Positions 25,601-33,580 of a stretch of DNA of 50,843 bases are shown here, piece after piece; position 1 is the stretch's first letter; each line of letters starts with the position of its first letter. Origin of the DNA: a virus. Location of the stretch: IMG/VR virus record IMGVR_UViG_3300009786_000020, positions 1 through 50,843 of that record, one strand, 5' to 3'. The notes below the pieces were generated by a model. The model was given only the letters and a program-made list of their open reading frames with translations. It had not been told where the DNA came from and ran no database searches. The translations under genes and the position numbers were made by a program.

Positions 25601-27173
25601 GTAACCCTGCAAAGGCACTGGCCCACCAATCACCTGTACTTGTATAAGCTGACTCCTGATACTCGGTAGTTTGTTCTGTATAGCTGCCCTCATCAGTCTT
25701 TATTTTTGTTATAATTGTTAAATAGTTATAAAAAGCACCATCCCAATCTTTAGGGTCTTTAAATTTTATTCTGTCCTTATCATGATATATTGCATGCCTA
25801 CTATTACTTTTAACTTCACCCCACCAATGGTAAGATTTAAAGTGTCCAGGTGAAGTTTTAGAGCAGATATTATTAGGTATGCTTCTATTAGAAAGCTGTA
25901 ATGTATGAAAAATAGACACACCTGTCTGATAATTTTCTTCCATCTCTCCGATGCTACCTGTAAATATTTGAGCTTCACCCTCACCGAAACCAGTATTCTT
26001 GTAGGCAGATACAACCATTGTAACATCTTCTCTAAAACAAGGAGTCACAGAAGCCCAGTTCCCATCCATTGAAGTATTATTTCTATAAGTAGCAATATCC
26101 CCTATTGTTGAACCTTCAGGGAATGATACTAGGGGATTCTTAAAGTCAAATGTAATATCTTGTAACATATTAATTGTAAGTTCGCCACTAACTATAGTGA
26201 GCTCAGCTTTGGCAACTCGAAGGACTTCATAGCCGGAAATATATATACTTGGAGTTGCATTTACGTTCACCTCTCCAGTTTCCCAATCATATTCATAAGC
26301 AAGGGCTATAGATGAAATTGGAAAACCTAAGTCATCTGATATAATAATATCAGATGAAGATTTGCTAATTGCATATAACTTCTTGTGGGATACAGAAATG
26401 CCTATATTATAATGTTCAAAATTAGTATTATCAGGTAATAGCATTTTCAGCCCAGGTACTTCAATAACCTTATCAATACTTTCCTCAGGAGAGTTAGCTG
26501 TCTTAGGCGCTCTTATTTCTAATGGAGCCATAGAATAGCTCCCTTTGCCAGCAACATCCCTTTTATAAGAAACAATCATTGGTTCTGATTCAGGTCCATA
26601 TCCTACAAATACATTTTTATCATAGACATCCATATCAGTAGGCTTACTTTTAGCAACGCCCTCTGTACCAGCACCTTCTAATGTAATACCCGCCTGGTCT
26701 ATGCTGACTTCTGTATATTGCCCATTTTCATTAGGCTCTGTATCAAGGTTAAAAAACTTTATAATACCAGTATCTGCGTCTGTATAAATAAGGTCTGTAG
26801 TTCTTTCGTGATGAATTGGAGCAATCATATAAGCATCAAACTCATCTAGTGAATAGACGGACTGCCATATATCTCCAGCAGCATAATTTGTAACTGCCAT
26901 GTCCCAATAGGCACTAATTGTGGCTTCAAGTCCACTACCTATATCTTCGGTAATTATACCTTGCCAACCAGAAGTAATTGCTCGTGGCGTATAAGCAACA
27001 TTAGTAGCAGGGTCAACTGTCTCAATCCACTGAGACCACGACTCATTTGTTCCTTGTGTTATAGAATAAAAGCTCCTAAAGTGTGTGGTGGAAGTCATTA
27101 TTACAAATACTTTAAACCTAATGAAATTGCCACCATAGTCTTTTGACATATATATATCTGTATTTGCGGCCAT
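22605..27173 (-). CDS. Large tail nozzle/stabilisation-like protein, 1522 aa
   Basis: A beta-rich structural protein. From about residue 1130 it reads like a beta-propeller tail hub of the P22 gp10/T7 nozzle type. It contains GGRLYAVNLASPGNPHEDMS, SSKPNNFHIFDWANEI, then IPTAIAAFNGRIYVWDD, GCFGRNAFVVTEYG and NNIYLHDGSKPTSIG: the repeated pattern of value readout, G..yvw..., G..s.v...g, and it.p.l. The middle has a hydrophobic stretch (ALLEVLIDVVAFAWLIAGTF). It is much longer than typical gp10 (about 470 aa) and starts one base within the stop of the previous 798-residue gene, whose N-terminus looks like the N-terminus of this family. Confidence 0.6.
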   Translation of the reverse strand: MAANTDIYMSKDYGGNFIRFKVFVIMTSTTHFRSFYSITQGTNESWSQWIETVDPATNVAYTPRAITSGWQGIITEDIGSGLEATISAYWDMAVTNYAAGDIWQSVYSLDEFDAYMIAPIHHERTTDLIYTDADTGIIKFFNLDTEPNENGQYTEVSIDQAGITLEGAGTEGVAKSKPTDMDVYDKNVFVGYGPESEPMIVSYKRDVAGKGSYSMAPLEIRAPKTANSPEESIDKVIEVPGLKMLLPDNTNFEHYNIGISVSHKKLYAISKSSSDIIISDDLGFPISSIALAYEYDWETGEVNVNATPSIYISGYEVLRVAKAELTIVSGELTINMLQDITFDFKNPLVSFPEGSTIGDIATYRNNTSMDGNWASVTPCFREDVTMVVSAYKNTGFGEGEAQIFTGSIGEMEENYQTGVSIFHTLQLSNRSIPNNICSKTSPGHFKSYHWWGEVKSNSRHAIYHDKDRIKFKDPKDWDGAFYNYLTIITKIKTDEGSYTEQTTEYQESAYTSTGDWWASAFAGLLEVLIDVVAFAWLIAGTFGAGPLGPLATSFFRSFVLPTIGKVFLASLFTFGGSAGISAMGTFINSYIQAQIAPGGTDKYYALGFDTGWSSGVSIYLPRLGIGIIDNYKINETFDPIIGVVAHSDNAWVKFGGIAQWQDDYSGVVDLPAIGSKAAGSTEAVDSFLYTFNDRDWSEDFVQGSGAMQGTYTLPHLTQYVHPSATWSGAAWSGAYNSYWSALWSLSKLSPQYETLNGTAYMSLTKAMLPIPIDVSNEEIVQWAPVQCEMTNLADTVSQQIQTAGTNIATITDPVLIHEASVDTANPLHIALITEDENGRGSEFYVLKLEHDGNVTNIRSKSITYFTKLGTTGTGFKSVDNMSSDFGGASTRVITRPILFPISLESDGTTAIADGSLGCLSSEALGYHEYDASATTPAWDGVWGQSMYTDIENGTEVVGGYFKDGEEYKYKIAYLYEGSYISPMGKGAWTHEVTILGSDPLDSADSLKVNLVISKPDPRVTHVLVYRKDPTSQYYAEALSIKLGRFMPVDTSGLQIRCSVLDDGDVLGTFSGDTGLSEIARRPIVYFEQSAVLGGRLYAVNLASPGNPHEDMSHLICSSKPNNFHIFDWANEIAVLPNIPTAIAAFNGRIYVWDDVNTYRINPDTLFIEDTYEGVGCFGRNAFVVTEYGMCFADHNNIYLHDGSKPTSIGAPILTSLETSEFKGWQEITKDMIHVAYDATINSYVIFYRELTGVVPAEDAIESTVTTYAWNTPYTDVFANTVYTATGSPADDTVQLSKIHDVVTDVTMITFYNAGGTALTPTINSVTSGGLVSVAHGTLVTYASVSYKYVQTSSEQPDGGTYYSYDEVTSHIPNVNQYDNKAFIYNRLSGSWTFSDSEYISTVTQGPLGEIYMATPEAIKSFNKGSSKRLWTWDSKEIDFDVANVNKKFSKIYIRGKGLVTEGDNFRVLVDGVSVGFDIKVQDNVIELYKFSVKKGMTIQVRLVDQTGSLEAISFSGKPRRVK

Positions 27174-29569
27174 TATGCAAAATCTCCCATATCATCTTGT
27201 GTATAATGCCAGAATGATGATGCCAGCTCTGTCTCCCAGCTTGGTAAAGCTCCAGAAATAGGATTACCAGCGCCCAAGCTTGTGGAGCCAACCGCCCTAT
27301 GAATATGAAAGTATAGTCCGTTATGAGTACCTCCGTTGTTTGAAGCTGTCCAGTTTGAATTGGTCGGGAATTGAGCAGCTAACATAGTTTGTAATTCCGC
27401 TTCAGTGTAATTTAATGTGAGTACAATTTTTGCTTTGCCAGTGGTAGTGGCCGAAATATCGACAATAGGAGTTATTGCAGAGTCATTGCCAAGGTCATAG
27501 TTTAGGGTCTGCATAGTATTTAAGCCATTCCCACCAATAGATGTGAAAAACTCAGTTTCAAATCTGTAATTATTAACAAACCAAGCTAAATCTTCTGTGC
27601 CAACGGGGGTGTGAAACGAATCAGTAAATGAAATTAGTAGACGCCCTGTCAGAATATCAGACATTGTAAAGGCTAGTGATGCAGGGTTACCAGTAGCTAC
27701 ATTATTGTGAACTCTAGGTAGTGGTATTAGATTTCCGTTTGCATCATCAATAGCAGCTGAAAGATGGCTGAGTGCAGTTATGTGAATAGTCTTTGGTGCT
27801 GGCATATAATTGGCAAAGTCATCTGTACCATAATAATTCATCTGCCCGGGATTAGCTATACTCATAATAGTAGCAGTATTATACAGTGTAAGAGATTGAG
27901 TAAAATTCCAGTTGTCATTATAGACCTGCTTATAGGCCTCCCTATAATCGCTCTCTTGAGGTATTCCATACCCAGCCCCAGTATCTTTCGTAGCATACCA
28001 CTGACTTAACTGATAGGCGCCCTGATAGTTATTACCATGGTGTGTCAATAGGTTCCCCCAATCCGCCGAGCCCCCACCACTCTGGTACTGCTCTAAATCA
28101 AGAACCGCCACCGCAACTAGTTTATAAGAATGCCATTTTTCTCTTGTCTTCATTGAGTCCGTAACCATTGCAGGAAATTCTACTGTTCTATCATGGTCTT
28201 CCCAATAATCATTGGTATCTGGGTATATACTACTAAACATCCAGTCGTCAATATAAGTATCACTATAATATTGAGAATAGAGTAATTGTGCGAATTTGTC
28301 ATCCTCTGTTGGGTTAAGGTCGTTTGTAAGCCAGATATCTATATGATGCACCTTACCCTGACTCACTATTCGCCAGTCATTAGTGTGTTGGTGCCAGTCA
28401 TCAATTACTTGAGACGAACCGTCGCCCCCAATAGCAAAATACGAATGAGAATGAGGGGCATCAAAAGCCTGGCTCATGTCTAATCGTATTCTGAATTTTT
28501 GATTTATACCATTATAATGAGCGGTAGAGTACTTAGCCGTACTATTAGGCTGGATTACGTCCCAATCTCCTCCAGTAAAATCAGGAGGCAAATTGTCTGC
28601 CCACACTGGTCTACAAAAGTCGTCCCCGTTTGTCGGGAAGTACACATCAGTATCCTCTTCAACTCCACCAGTAGTATCTTCTAAGTGTACATTAAAGAAA
28701 ACTTGGCCTAAAAAATCCCAATCAGCCGATGACTGCTCTTTTGAGTAAGCTCTAATCTGAAAATTTGCATAAGTATCAGGGGCTACTAATACTCCTTCAA
28801 ATGATGTAGCCGCAGTCTGGTCGAATCCGCAATAAAAAGTCCCTGTTGCAATATCTGGGTCAAGGACGCCCGATACTGTCGTTATTTCAGTCCATATTCC
28901 ATTCACCTTATGAAGCAGCTGCCCCTTAACATCAATAGGGTCACCAAAATTAAGGTGACACATAAATACGAGATATCTAGTTACCCAAGTAGGGGCAGCA
29001 GGAAGTGCGATGTCGTCAGTACCTTGGTTTCCTCCAGTGACTTGATGCTCTATTTTCTGAAGATAGTCTATATAGATAGGTGTGGCTATAGATGTATTCC
29101 ATGTCCCACCAGTGACTTGCAATTCATGCTCACCCCAAGGCACCAACTCAGCAATTCCACCTGGCACAGCAACAGCGCTATTCCATTGTACGGATGGATT
29201 TACAGCTAAGCTTGGTGAAGCTATATTGATAGCAGAATTACCAACAATGTCTACACTAAATGCTAGAGGTGTAGACGCATCTAATATCTGGTCTTTCCCA
29301 GTGTATGCGAATCCAACCGTGTCGGTGGATATATCATAATTGGCCTCTAGAATGCCGCCTCCATCGGATATATACCCAGTAGAGCCTTTAGAAAAATTAG
29401 CGCCTGCAATTAAGACGTGGTCTTCATTAATAGCTTTTAATATTCCATGAGCTGAATGAGGATGCACATTCTTTGAATAAGGGGATGCACTATCTGGCAT
29501 GTCTTCAGGAGACACCGAGTTAGCTATTCCTTTTCCAAATCCTCTTATCTCTTTCAGCTGTTTTGCCAT
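27173..29569 (-). CDS. Tail nozzle-associated structural protein, 798 aa
   Basis: It begins MAKQLKEIRGFGKGIANSVS, then PEDMPDSASPYSKNVHPHSA and GILKAIN, closely resembling the conserved N-terminus of podovirus tail nozzle/stabilisation proteins (GxGKGI ... DIPdxAA.YA.NVDP...GKLKGI). The rest is rich in Trp, Tyr, Asn and Thr, beta-strand dominated, with no enzymatic motif visible. Its stop overlaps the start of the 1522-residue protein, so both should be made in step and assemble together. It could also serve as a fibre or spike attachment. Confidence 0.6.
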   Translation of the reverse strand: MAKQLKEIRGFGKGIANSVSPEDMPDSASPYSKNVHPHSAHGILKAINEDHVLIAGANFSKGSTGYISDGGGILEANYDISTDTVGFAYTGKDQILDASTPLAFSVDIVGNSAINIASPSLAVNPSVQWNSAVAVPGGIAELVPWGEHELQVTGGTWNTSIATPIYIDYLQKIEHQVTGGNQGTDDIALPAAPTWVTRYLVFMCHLNFGDPIDVKGQLLHKVNGIWTEITTVSGVLDPDIATGTFYCGFDQTAATSFEGVLVAPDTYANFQIRAYSKEQSSADWDFLGQVFFNVHLEDTTGGVEEDTDVYFPTNGDDFCRPVWADNLPPDFTGGDWDVIQPNSTAKYSTAHYNGINQKFRIRLDMSQAFDAPHSHSYFAIGGDGSSQVIDDWHQHTNDWRIVSQGKVHHIDIWLTNDLNPTEDDKFAQLLYSQYYSDTYIDDWMFSSIYPDTNDYWEDHDRTVEFPAMVTDSMKTREKWHSYKLVAVAVLDLEQYQSGGGSADWGNLLTHHGNNYQGAYQLSQWYATKDTGAGYGIPQESDYREAYKQVYNDNWNFTQSLTLYNTATIMSIANPGQMNYYGTDDFANYMPAPKTIHITALSHLSAAIDDANGNLIPLPRVHNNVATGNPASLAFTMSDILTGRLLISFTDSFHTPVGTEDLAWFVNNYRFETEFFTSIGGNGLNTMQTLNYDLGNDSAITPIVDISATTTGKAKIVLTLNYTEAELQTMLAAQFPTNSNWTASNNGGTHNGLYFHIHRAVGSTSLGAGNPISGALPSWETELASSFWHYTQDDMGDFA

Positions 29570-29570
29570 A

Positions 29571-30344
29571 CTAACCCTTTATGTATTCGCCCCATAAGTG
29601 AGCTTTACCATTTATAATTTTAATAAGTTGCACTGAAAACTCACCGCCCCTATGAAAATCTACTATAGCAAAACAATGCGCCCAATCGATAGGACGCCCT
29701 TTAAGCCACTGATTCTTCTCTTTGGACATATCCTTCAAGCAACCTATGGACCAAGCCTCTAAGGGCCCTTGTAAGCTCGTAGCAGACATCATCTGTATTC
29801 CATGCCAGTGCCCATACATAACTGAGGTTCCTAGCTTTCTTAAATGGTTTGCAGTATGATACTGCCCGCCATAATGATGCCCATGATAAAAATGTAATTT
29901 ACCTACATGCATATAATCACCAGCTTTATGGTATTTATATCCCCTAGCTTTTAAGTCTAAAACCTTATCGAACTTATAGTCAAGGTAAGGGTGTTCTTCA
30001 ACAAACATGTCAAGCCATTCATCATGGTTTCCCTGAATCATATGCTTAATCTTTACATTAGCCTTGTCAAGGGATTCATCAATATCATCCATAAGAGATA
30101 CTGCTGAGGCTACATCCTTATCCACTCTAGGAATTATATATTCCAATGGTGGTTTCTTTTTTCGTTTCCACTGCCAGTGAGAGCATGAGTTCCATTCTCC
30201 AAAATCACCTAAGTCTATGTAGCCATCTGGCTTGACTATTTCTATTGCTTTCTTTAAGACATTAATAGCCTTTTGGTCGTGCAATGGTGCATGTTTATCT
30301 GGAGTAACAATATAGCGCTTAGTAACGCCTTTATCATTTTTCAT
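29571..30344 (-). CDS. Calcineurin-like metallophosphoesterase, 257 aa
   Basis: The full metal-binding set is visible: PDKH with Asp16/His18, DLGDF with Asp47, GNHDE with Asn106/His107, YHGHH with His154/His156, and YGHWHG with His179/His181. This is the classic DxH, GD, GNHD, GHxH order of two-metal phosphoesterases. No signal peptide is visible. In phages such enzymes occur near tail or lysis genes, or act on DNA or nucleotides. Its late position between lysis-type membrane proteins and tail proteins is unusual. The substrate is not predictable from sequence. Confidence 0.9.
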   Translation of the reverse strand: MKNDKGVTKRYIVTPDKHAPLHDQKAINVLKKAIEIVKPDGYIDLGDFGEWNSCSHWQWKRKKKPPLEYIIPRVDKDVASAVSLMDDIDESLDKANVKIKHMIQGNHDEWLDMFVEEHPYLDYKFDKVLDLKARGYKYHKAGDYMHVGKLHFYHGHHYGGQYHTANHLRKLGTSVMYGHWHGIQMMSATSLQGPLEAWSIGCLKDMSKEKNQWLKGRPIDWAHCFAIVDFHRGGEFSVQLIKIINGKAHLWGEYIKG

Positions 30345-30357
30345 ATATTAAAAAACC

Positions 30358-30681
30358 TTAATTAAAGTGACTGCGCGGAGGGACCTCCCAGCTTAGCTCG
30401 TCCGTCCACAGATGTTTAACTTGGCTAAACTTGCCGGTAATATACGACAAACTATACCTTAAGTACAATGATAAACATCCATTGCATTCCCATAACACGG
30501 GCTTATCGTGTATGGCTAATAATTCTACCTTATCAAACTCTGTAGAGTGGCAGTGCCTACAAGCCTTCGGCTTATTTTTATAGACTTTCTGCCCTCGTAG
30601 ACCCATCTCTTCCAATAAGTCAACGGGGTTTTGAAAGGTGTCTCGTAATGCTAAGATATTAGCAACCTTAGTTTCTAGCAT
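30358..30681 (-). CDS. Zinc-ribbon protein, 107 aa
   Basis: Two CxxC pairs (CRHCHST near 41-44 and CNGC near 70-73) with strands between them (FDKVELLAIHDKPVLWEC) predict a zinc ribbon of the DNA/RNA-binding type. The N-terminus is helical and contains NPVDLLEEMGLRGQKVYKNK. It sits in the late block next to the metallophosphoesterase, 13 nt from its ATG. Similar small ribbon proteins occur near podovirus tail genes; their role is unknown. Confidence 0.75.
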   Translation of the reverse strand: MLETKVANILALRDTFQNPVDLLEEMGLRGQKVYKNKPKACRHCHSTEFDKVELLAIHDKPVLWECNGCLSLYLRYSLSYITGKFSQVKHLWTDELSWEVPPRSHFN

Positions 30682-30682
30682 A

Positions 30683-30838
30683 TTATACTTTTAGAACTTT
30701 CTTAACCTTTGCCCACATTAAATCGTCAAGCTTATTCTTACTGCTTTTAACTAAGTAGTCACCTAAAACGCCTAATAATTGTTTTAATACTTTCTCAGTT
30801 AAAACAGTCCTTAATAACATAGAAATTATACTTGTCAT
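30683..30838 (-). CDS. Small amphipathic helical protein, 51 aa
   Basis: ATG at 30838 follows AAGGAGTAGTAT. The product starts MTSIISMLLRTVLTEKVLKQ, continues LLGVLGDYLVKSSKNKLDDL and ends in a basic amphipathic helix (AKVKKVLKV). It is one nucleotide upstream of the zinc-ribbon gene and 11 nt after the holin-like gene. It resembles small conserved phage proteins with the SKNKLDD core near lysis genes. Membrane association is plausible. Confidence 0.7.
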   Translation of the reverse strand: MTSIISMLLRTVLTEKVLKQLLGVLGDYLVKSSKNKLDDLMWAKVKKVLKV

Positions 30839-30848
30839 ATACTACTCC

Positions 30849-31124
30849 TTATCTATCTCGATTATTATTCAGTCCATTCCCTGTCAATTTAGACAAGATA
30901 TGTTCAATTCCTTCTATGTAACCTTTAACTTGTTTTACATCAAGTTGAGTTATCTTCTGCTGGTCTATCAGCTTAACAATAATACTCTCAAGCCTTCTGA
31001 AATTATCATCAAGGTCTTCAACTAACTCTTTCTGAATCCAGTGTTGTTGTTTCCATATGAAGTATCCAAAGGCAATACATATTGCTATAGGCAACCCATA
31101 CTGGTCTATAAGAGTTAAGTCCAT
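30849..31124 (-). CDS. Holin-like membrane protein, 91 aa
   Basis: An N-terminal transmembrane helix (IDQYGLPIAICIAFGYFIW, residues about 5-24) is followed by a charged helical coiled-coil tail (NFRRLESIIVKLIDQQKITQ). One membrane segment with a long cytoplasmic tail, encoded beside a second single-pass protein (31124), fits small phage holins or pinholins. The start overlaps the previous stop (TAATG). No dual-start motif is evident, so the holin call is by topology and context. Confidence 0.55.
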   Translation of the reverse strand: MDLTLIDQYGLPIAICIAFGYFIWKQQHWIQKELVEDLDDNFRRLESIIVKLIDQQKITQLDVKQVKGYIEGIEHILSKLTGNGLNNNRDR

Positions 31125-31348
31125 TAACTAATATGTAACCAGCCCATTTTAATCATAAATGCAAAGAGTCCTACAACTAGGAGGCACACCTTTAGTCCAC
31201 CTGTAAGTTGAGATTTCCAATCCTCTAATCTACCAACTCTTCCATTGGTTCGCTTCACTTGGTCAAGTATTTCATCAGTACGTCTATGAATAGCCTTTAA
31301 CTTATCATGCATCTCGTCCCTTGTTTGTTCCACAGTTAGTGTAGCCAT
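31124..31348 (-). CDS. Coiled-coil plus C-terminal membrane protein, 74 aa
   Basis: The start is placed at ATG 31348, which shares bases with the stop of the FnIII-like gene (TAATG); an in-frame ATG at 31369 is an alternative. The helix DEMHDKLKAIHRRTDEILDQ and the motif TNGRVGRLEDWK precede one hydrophobic helix (LKVCLLVVGLFAFMIKMGWL) at the C-terminus. Topology is opposite to that of the next gene. Together they look like a lysis-type pair (holin plus antiholin or spanin-like), inferred from topology only. Confidence 0.6.
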   Translation of the reverse strand: MATLTVEQTRDEMHDKLKAIHRRTDEILDQVKRTNGRVGRLEDWKSQLTGGLKVCLLVVGLFAFMIKMGWLHIS

Positions 31349-31575
31349 TATGGTGTGTACGTTAGCCATATTGGAGGACTAGGGTCTCCGAATCCATTTT
31401 GGTCATATGGTGTGACCCTATATAGATGAGTACCCTCGACTAAAGACAATTCTCCAGTAAACGAGTACAGAGTATCTGGTATTACAGAAGTAATAGCGTT
31501 GCCATCCAGCCAAGCTCTTCCTATCCAGTTGCCTATAGAATTTTGGTACTGTACATATATCGCACCTAAAGCCAT
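31348..31575 (-). CDS. Single FnIII-like domain protein, 75 aa
   Basis: The second half, LSLVEGTHLYRVTPYDQNGF followed by GDPSPPIWLTY, matches the end of a fibronectin type III or Ig-like domain (Tyr-x-Val-x-x-Tyr-Asp, x-x-x-Gly, then Pro-x-x-Pro and a final strand). The whole protein is about one such domain. The start overlaps the stop of the preceding gene (TAATG). It is probably a virion surface or fibre decoration that binds carbohydrate or mucus, as FnIII/Ig domains on phages do. Confidence 0.55.
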   Translation of the reverse strand: MALGAIYVQYQNSIGNWIGRAWLDGNAITSVIPDTLYSFTGELSLVEGTHLYRVTPYDQNGFGDPSPPIWLTYTP

Positions 31576-32405
31576 TAAGATATATACCAGACTGTACCAC
31601 CAATAGTAACAAGTCTATTTGAGAAGACAGAGTAATTGGCAGGTTCAGATATTACAGCATATCCTGGTTGTATTAAGTCAATGACTATACTGCCGGCGGC
31701 AATATCAGGACTCCAATTACCAGAACGATAATCTCTCCACGCAAAGGAGATGTCCATATTATAAATAGCATCTATAGGAAAAAATGTATCGGATAAAACT
31801 ACTGTTTCCTGAAAACTAATTATAGCGTCCCCATTGTCTATGGTAGTCCAGCCCCAGTTTGTGGAAAGCCAATTAGTGCCCAAATACGCATTGTCTGCAT
31901 ATAATGAATCACTTCTTGCAGTGTTTAGATGTACAGTACCATCGATTGTTTGGGTGTTAGCACCATCATCTAGTTTAATCCGAACTCCAGTAGGTTGCTC
32001 AATTAACGCCAAATCTATATTCGTCTCGATGTCTTCAGGAAACCAACCCTCAAAATCATCTCTTTTGGGGATTCTTAAAGCAACCTTTAGGCCAAAGGTA
32101 TTTATATTGAGACCGGGGTGAGTACTAAAATCTCCAGCATGAAAGGTTTCACTGCCGTGAAACTCTGTAACTCCAATCTCTGTAAGATTGGCCCCGTCAT
32201 ATACTTCTAGCGTTGACGACGCGCCTTCATAATCTACGCCACCTACAGTCGCAATAGGTACAATACTTAAATGAGTCTGCCCGCTTATATCGATATTTGC
32301 AAATTCAAATGCCCCCTGAGCATCGAGTGTAGTTGTTCCAAGAGGAGTACCAACAGCACCTGAATTACCCCCATATACTTTTATAGATGTTGCTATTCTT
32401 GCCAT
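31575..32405 (-). CDS. Beta-rich tail fibre/appendage protein, 276 aa
   Basis: The N-terminus (IKVYGGNSGAVGTPLGTTTL then DAQGAFEFANIDISGQTHL) looks like a carboxypeptidase-regulatory or FnIII-type beta sandwich. The remainder (EVYDGANL, TVHLNTARSD, NWGWTTIDNGDAIISFQETV) is rich in beta strands and Trp/Asn. It ends VTIGGTVWYIS. There is no catalytic motif. Its neighbours are small structural proteins, suggesting a fibre or appendage component. Confidence 0.5.
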   Translation of the reverse strand: MARIATSIKVYGGNSGAVGTPLGTTTLDAQGAFEFANIDISGQTHLSIVPIATVGGVDYEGASSTLEVYDGANLTEIGVTEFHGSETFHAGDFSTHPGLNINTFGLKVALRIPKRDDFEGWFPEDIETNIDLALIEQPTGVRIKLDDGANTQTIDGTVHLNTARSDSLYADNAYLGTNWLSTNWGWTTIDNGDAIISFQETVVLSDTFFPIDAIYNMDISFAWRDYRSGNWSPDIAAGSIVIDLIQPGYAVISEPANYSVFSNRLVTIGGTVWYIS

Positions 32406-32918
32406 TTAAATACTCCCTTCATTCCATGCTTCAGTAGCAGGATTATTGTTTTCATTCCATGATATATCATCAGAATTATTATTTTCATTAAATGCCGCAT
32501 TAGCAGCATTAGATGTATCCCAATTGGAACCATTTTCAATCATTGTCATTGAGGCTACGCCAGATATTGCAACAGACCCATATGAAAATATATCATCCTG
32601 GACTGCTTCTACAATACTTTGCCCAACAGTGTCGCCAGCCCATTCCAAATCCCATTCTGCTGATGATTCCGTACCTTGTGTAGTCCATAATGATGATATT
32701 TGGCTACTGCTATTATTCCAATTATTAGCAGGATTATTGTTTTTATTCCACGATATATTTGTGGATTCTGCATTTGCATCCCAATCATGGAGTGTTGGAT
32801 TCCATCCTATAACGTACTTACCATCTTGGTCCCACCCAGAGGAAGATGTATTATTCCCATCATTCCAATTTTGATTGGACCCACCCCCTCCTTGTACTGC
32901 CTGCTCAGTCCATGCCAT
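32406..32918 (-). CDS. Trp/Asn-rich repeat protein, 170 aa
   Basis: A low-complexity structural-type protein with repeated ISWN[KE]NNNPA units (one near 52-65, one near 150-163), shorter WN, WD and NENNN motifs, and many Trp residues. The middle contains AEWDLEWAGDTVGQSIVEAV. The composition suggests an extended virion appendage or a glycan-binding beta structure. The ribosome site AGGAGCAGTT is good. It lies between connector-like genes and a beta-rich fibre-like gene. No known family was recognised. Confidence 0.6.
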   Translation of the reverse strand: MAWTEQAVQGGGGSNQNWNDGNNTSSSGWDQDGKYVIGWNPTLHDWDANAESTNISWNKNNNPANNWNNSSSQISSLWTTQGTESSAEWDLEWAGDTVGQSIVEAVQDDIFSYGSVAISGVASMTMIENGSNWDTSNAANAAFNENNNSDDISWNENNNPATEAWNEGSI

Positions 32919-32927
32919 AACTGCTCC

Positions 32928-33314
32928 TTAAAAATCGTGTGGACTAATCAAGCCCGTTGAAACCTTCTGTGATTTCACAAAGGTTTTTGCTCTTTTAATA
33001 GCATCTAAATATTGTGCTGTAAAAAACTCACTTAATTGTGGGTTTATAGCGGGCGGTTTCTGGTACCCCAGTGCAATTGCTTTTAAAACTAGTGCCTCAT
33101 GAAACTGTTTAGGTATCTCAGTACAGATTTCTGACTGCCAGAGTGGTCCACTTGTAAAATAAGACGCATTACTTCCATTTACAGGTATAGCAGTAGCATT
33201 TAGTTGCATTACAAGCCCATCACTTTTAACGCTTATCCATTTATTATTGTCTTTTTGTACAAGCGCTATCTGATTTCTATCAATATACCATGCATATTGA
33301 GGTGTAGTTCCCAT
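32928..33314 (-). CDS. Head-tail connector-type protein, 128 aa
   Basis: A beta-start protein (YAWYIDRNQIALVQKDNNKW) followed by helices (FHEALVLKAIALGYQK and PQLSEFFTAQYLDAIKRAKT). The ATG overlaps the stop of the upstream gene (TAATG). Two-layer beta plus helical-tail architecture, and position after two adaptor-like genes, suit a head-completion or tail-adaptor protein. This is inferred from context. Confidence 0.5.
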   Translation of the reverse strand: MGTTPQYAWYIDRNQIALVQKDNNKWISVKSDGLVMQLNATAIPVNGSNASYFTSGPLWQSEICTEIPKQFHEALVLKAIALGYQKPPAINPQLSEFFTAQYLDAIKRAKTFVKSQKVSTGLISPHDF

Positions 33315-33580
33315 TAAGTTCCATCCTCATCTTCATTAGGAATACCTGACAGTCGTGGTATTTGCACATTATCAAGCATCAATCGCTTTATTCTTAATAC
33401 ATTGTCTGATAAATTATAATATCTTTGGGCTGCTGAAGTAGTTTGTGTAAAAATAGTCTCATGTATCTCTGTTTCAGCTGTAAAGTTGTCAAGAGCTCTA
33501 TTAAGTAACCTTCTAACCTCAGTATCACCCATAGTAGGATGATGTTGTTTTATTAATTCAATCATTTCTAATTGTTTCAC
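33314..33580 (-). CDS. Head-tail adaptor-like protein, 88 aa
   Basis: GTG start at 33580, overlapping the previous stop by 4 nt (GTGA). Helical start (MIELIKQHHPTMGDTEVRRL, then LNRALDNFTAETEI) followed by a strand region (RYYNLSDNVLRIKRLMLDNV). This helix pair plus Y.LP..VLRIkrl pattern is frequent in short podovirus and siphovirus adaptor proteins that bind the portal. Confidence is moderate without a profile search. Confidence 0.6.
   Translation of the reverse strand: MKQLEMIELIKQHHPTMGDTEVRRLLNRALDNFTAETEIHETIFTQTTSAAQRYYNLSDNVLRIKRLMLDNVQIPRLSGIPNEDEDGT

Noticed and set aside
32446-32874. 142-aa plus-strand frame opposite the Trp/Asn-rich gene
   Set aside because: Low-complexity shadow created by the repeated codons of the minus-strand gene.
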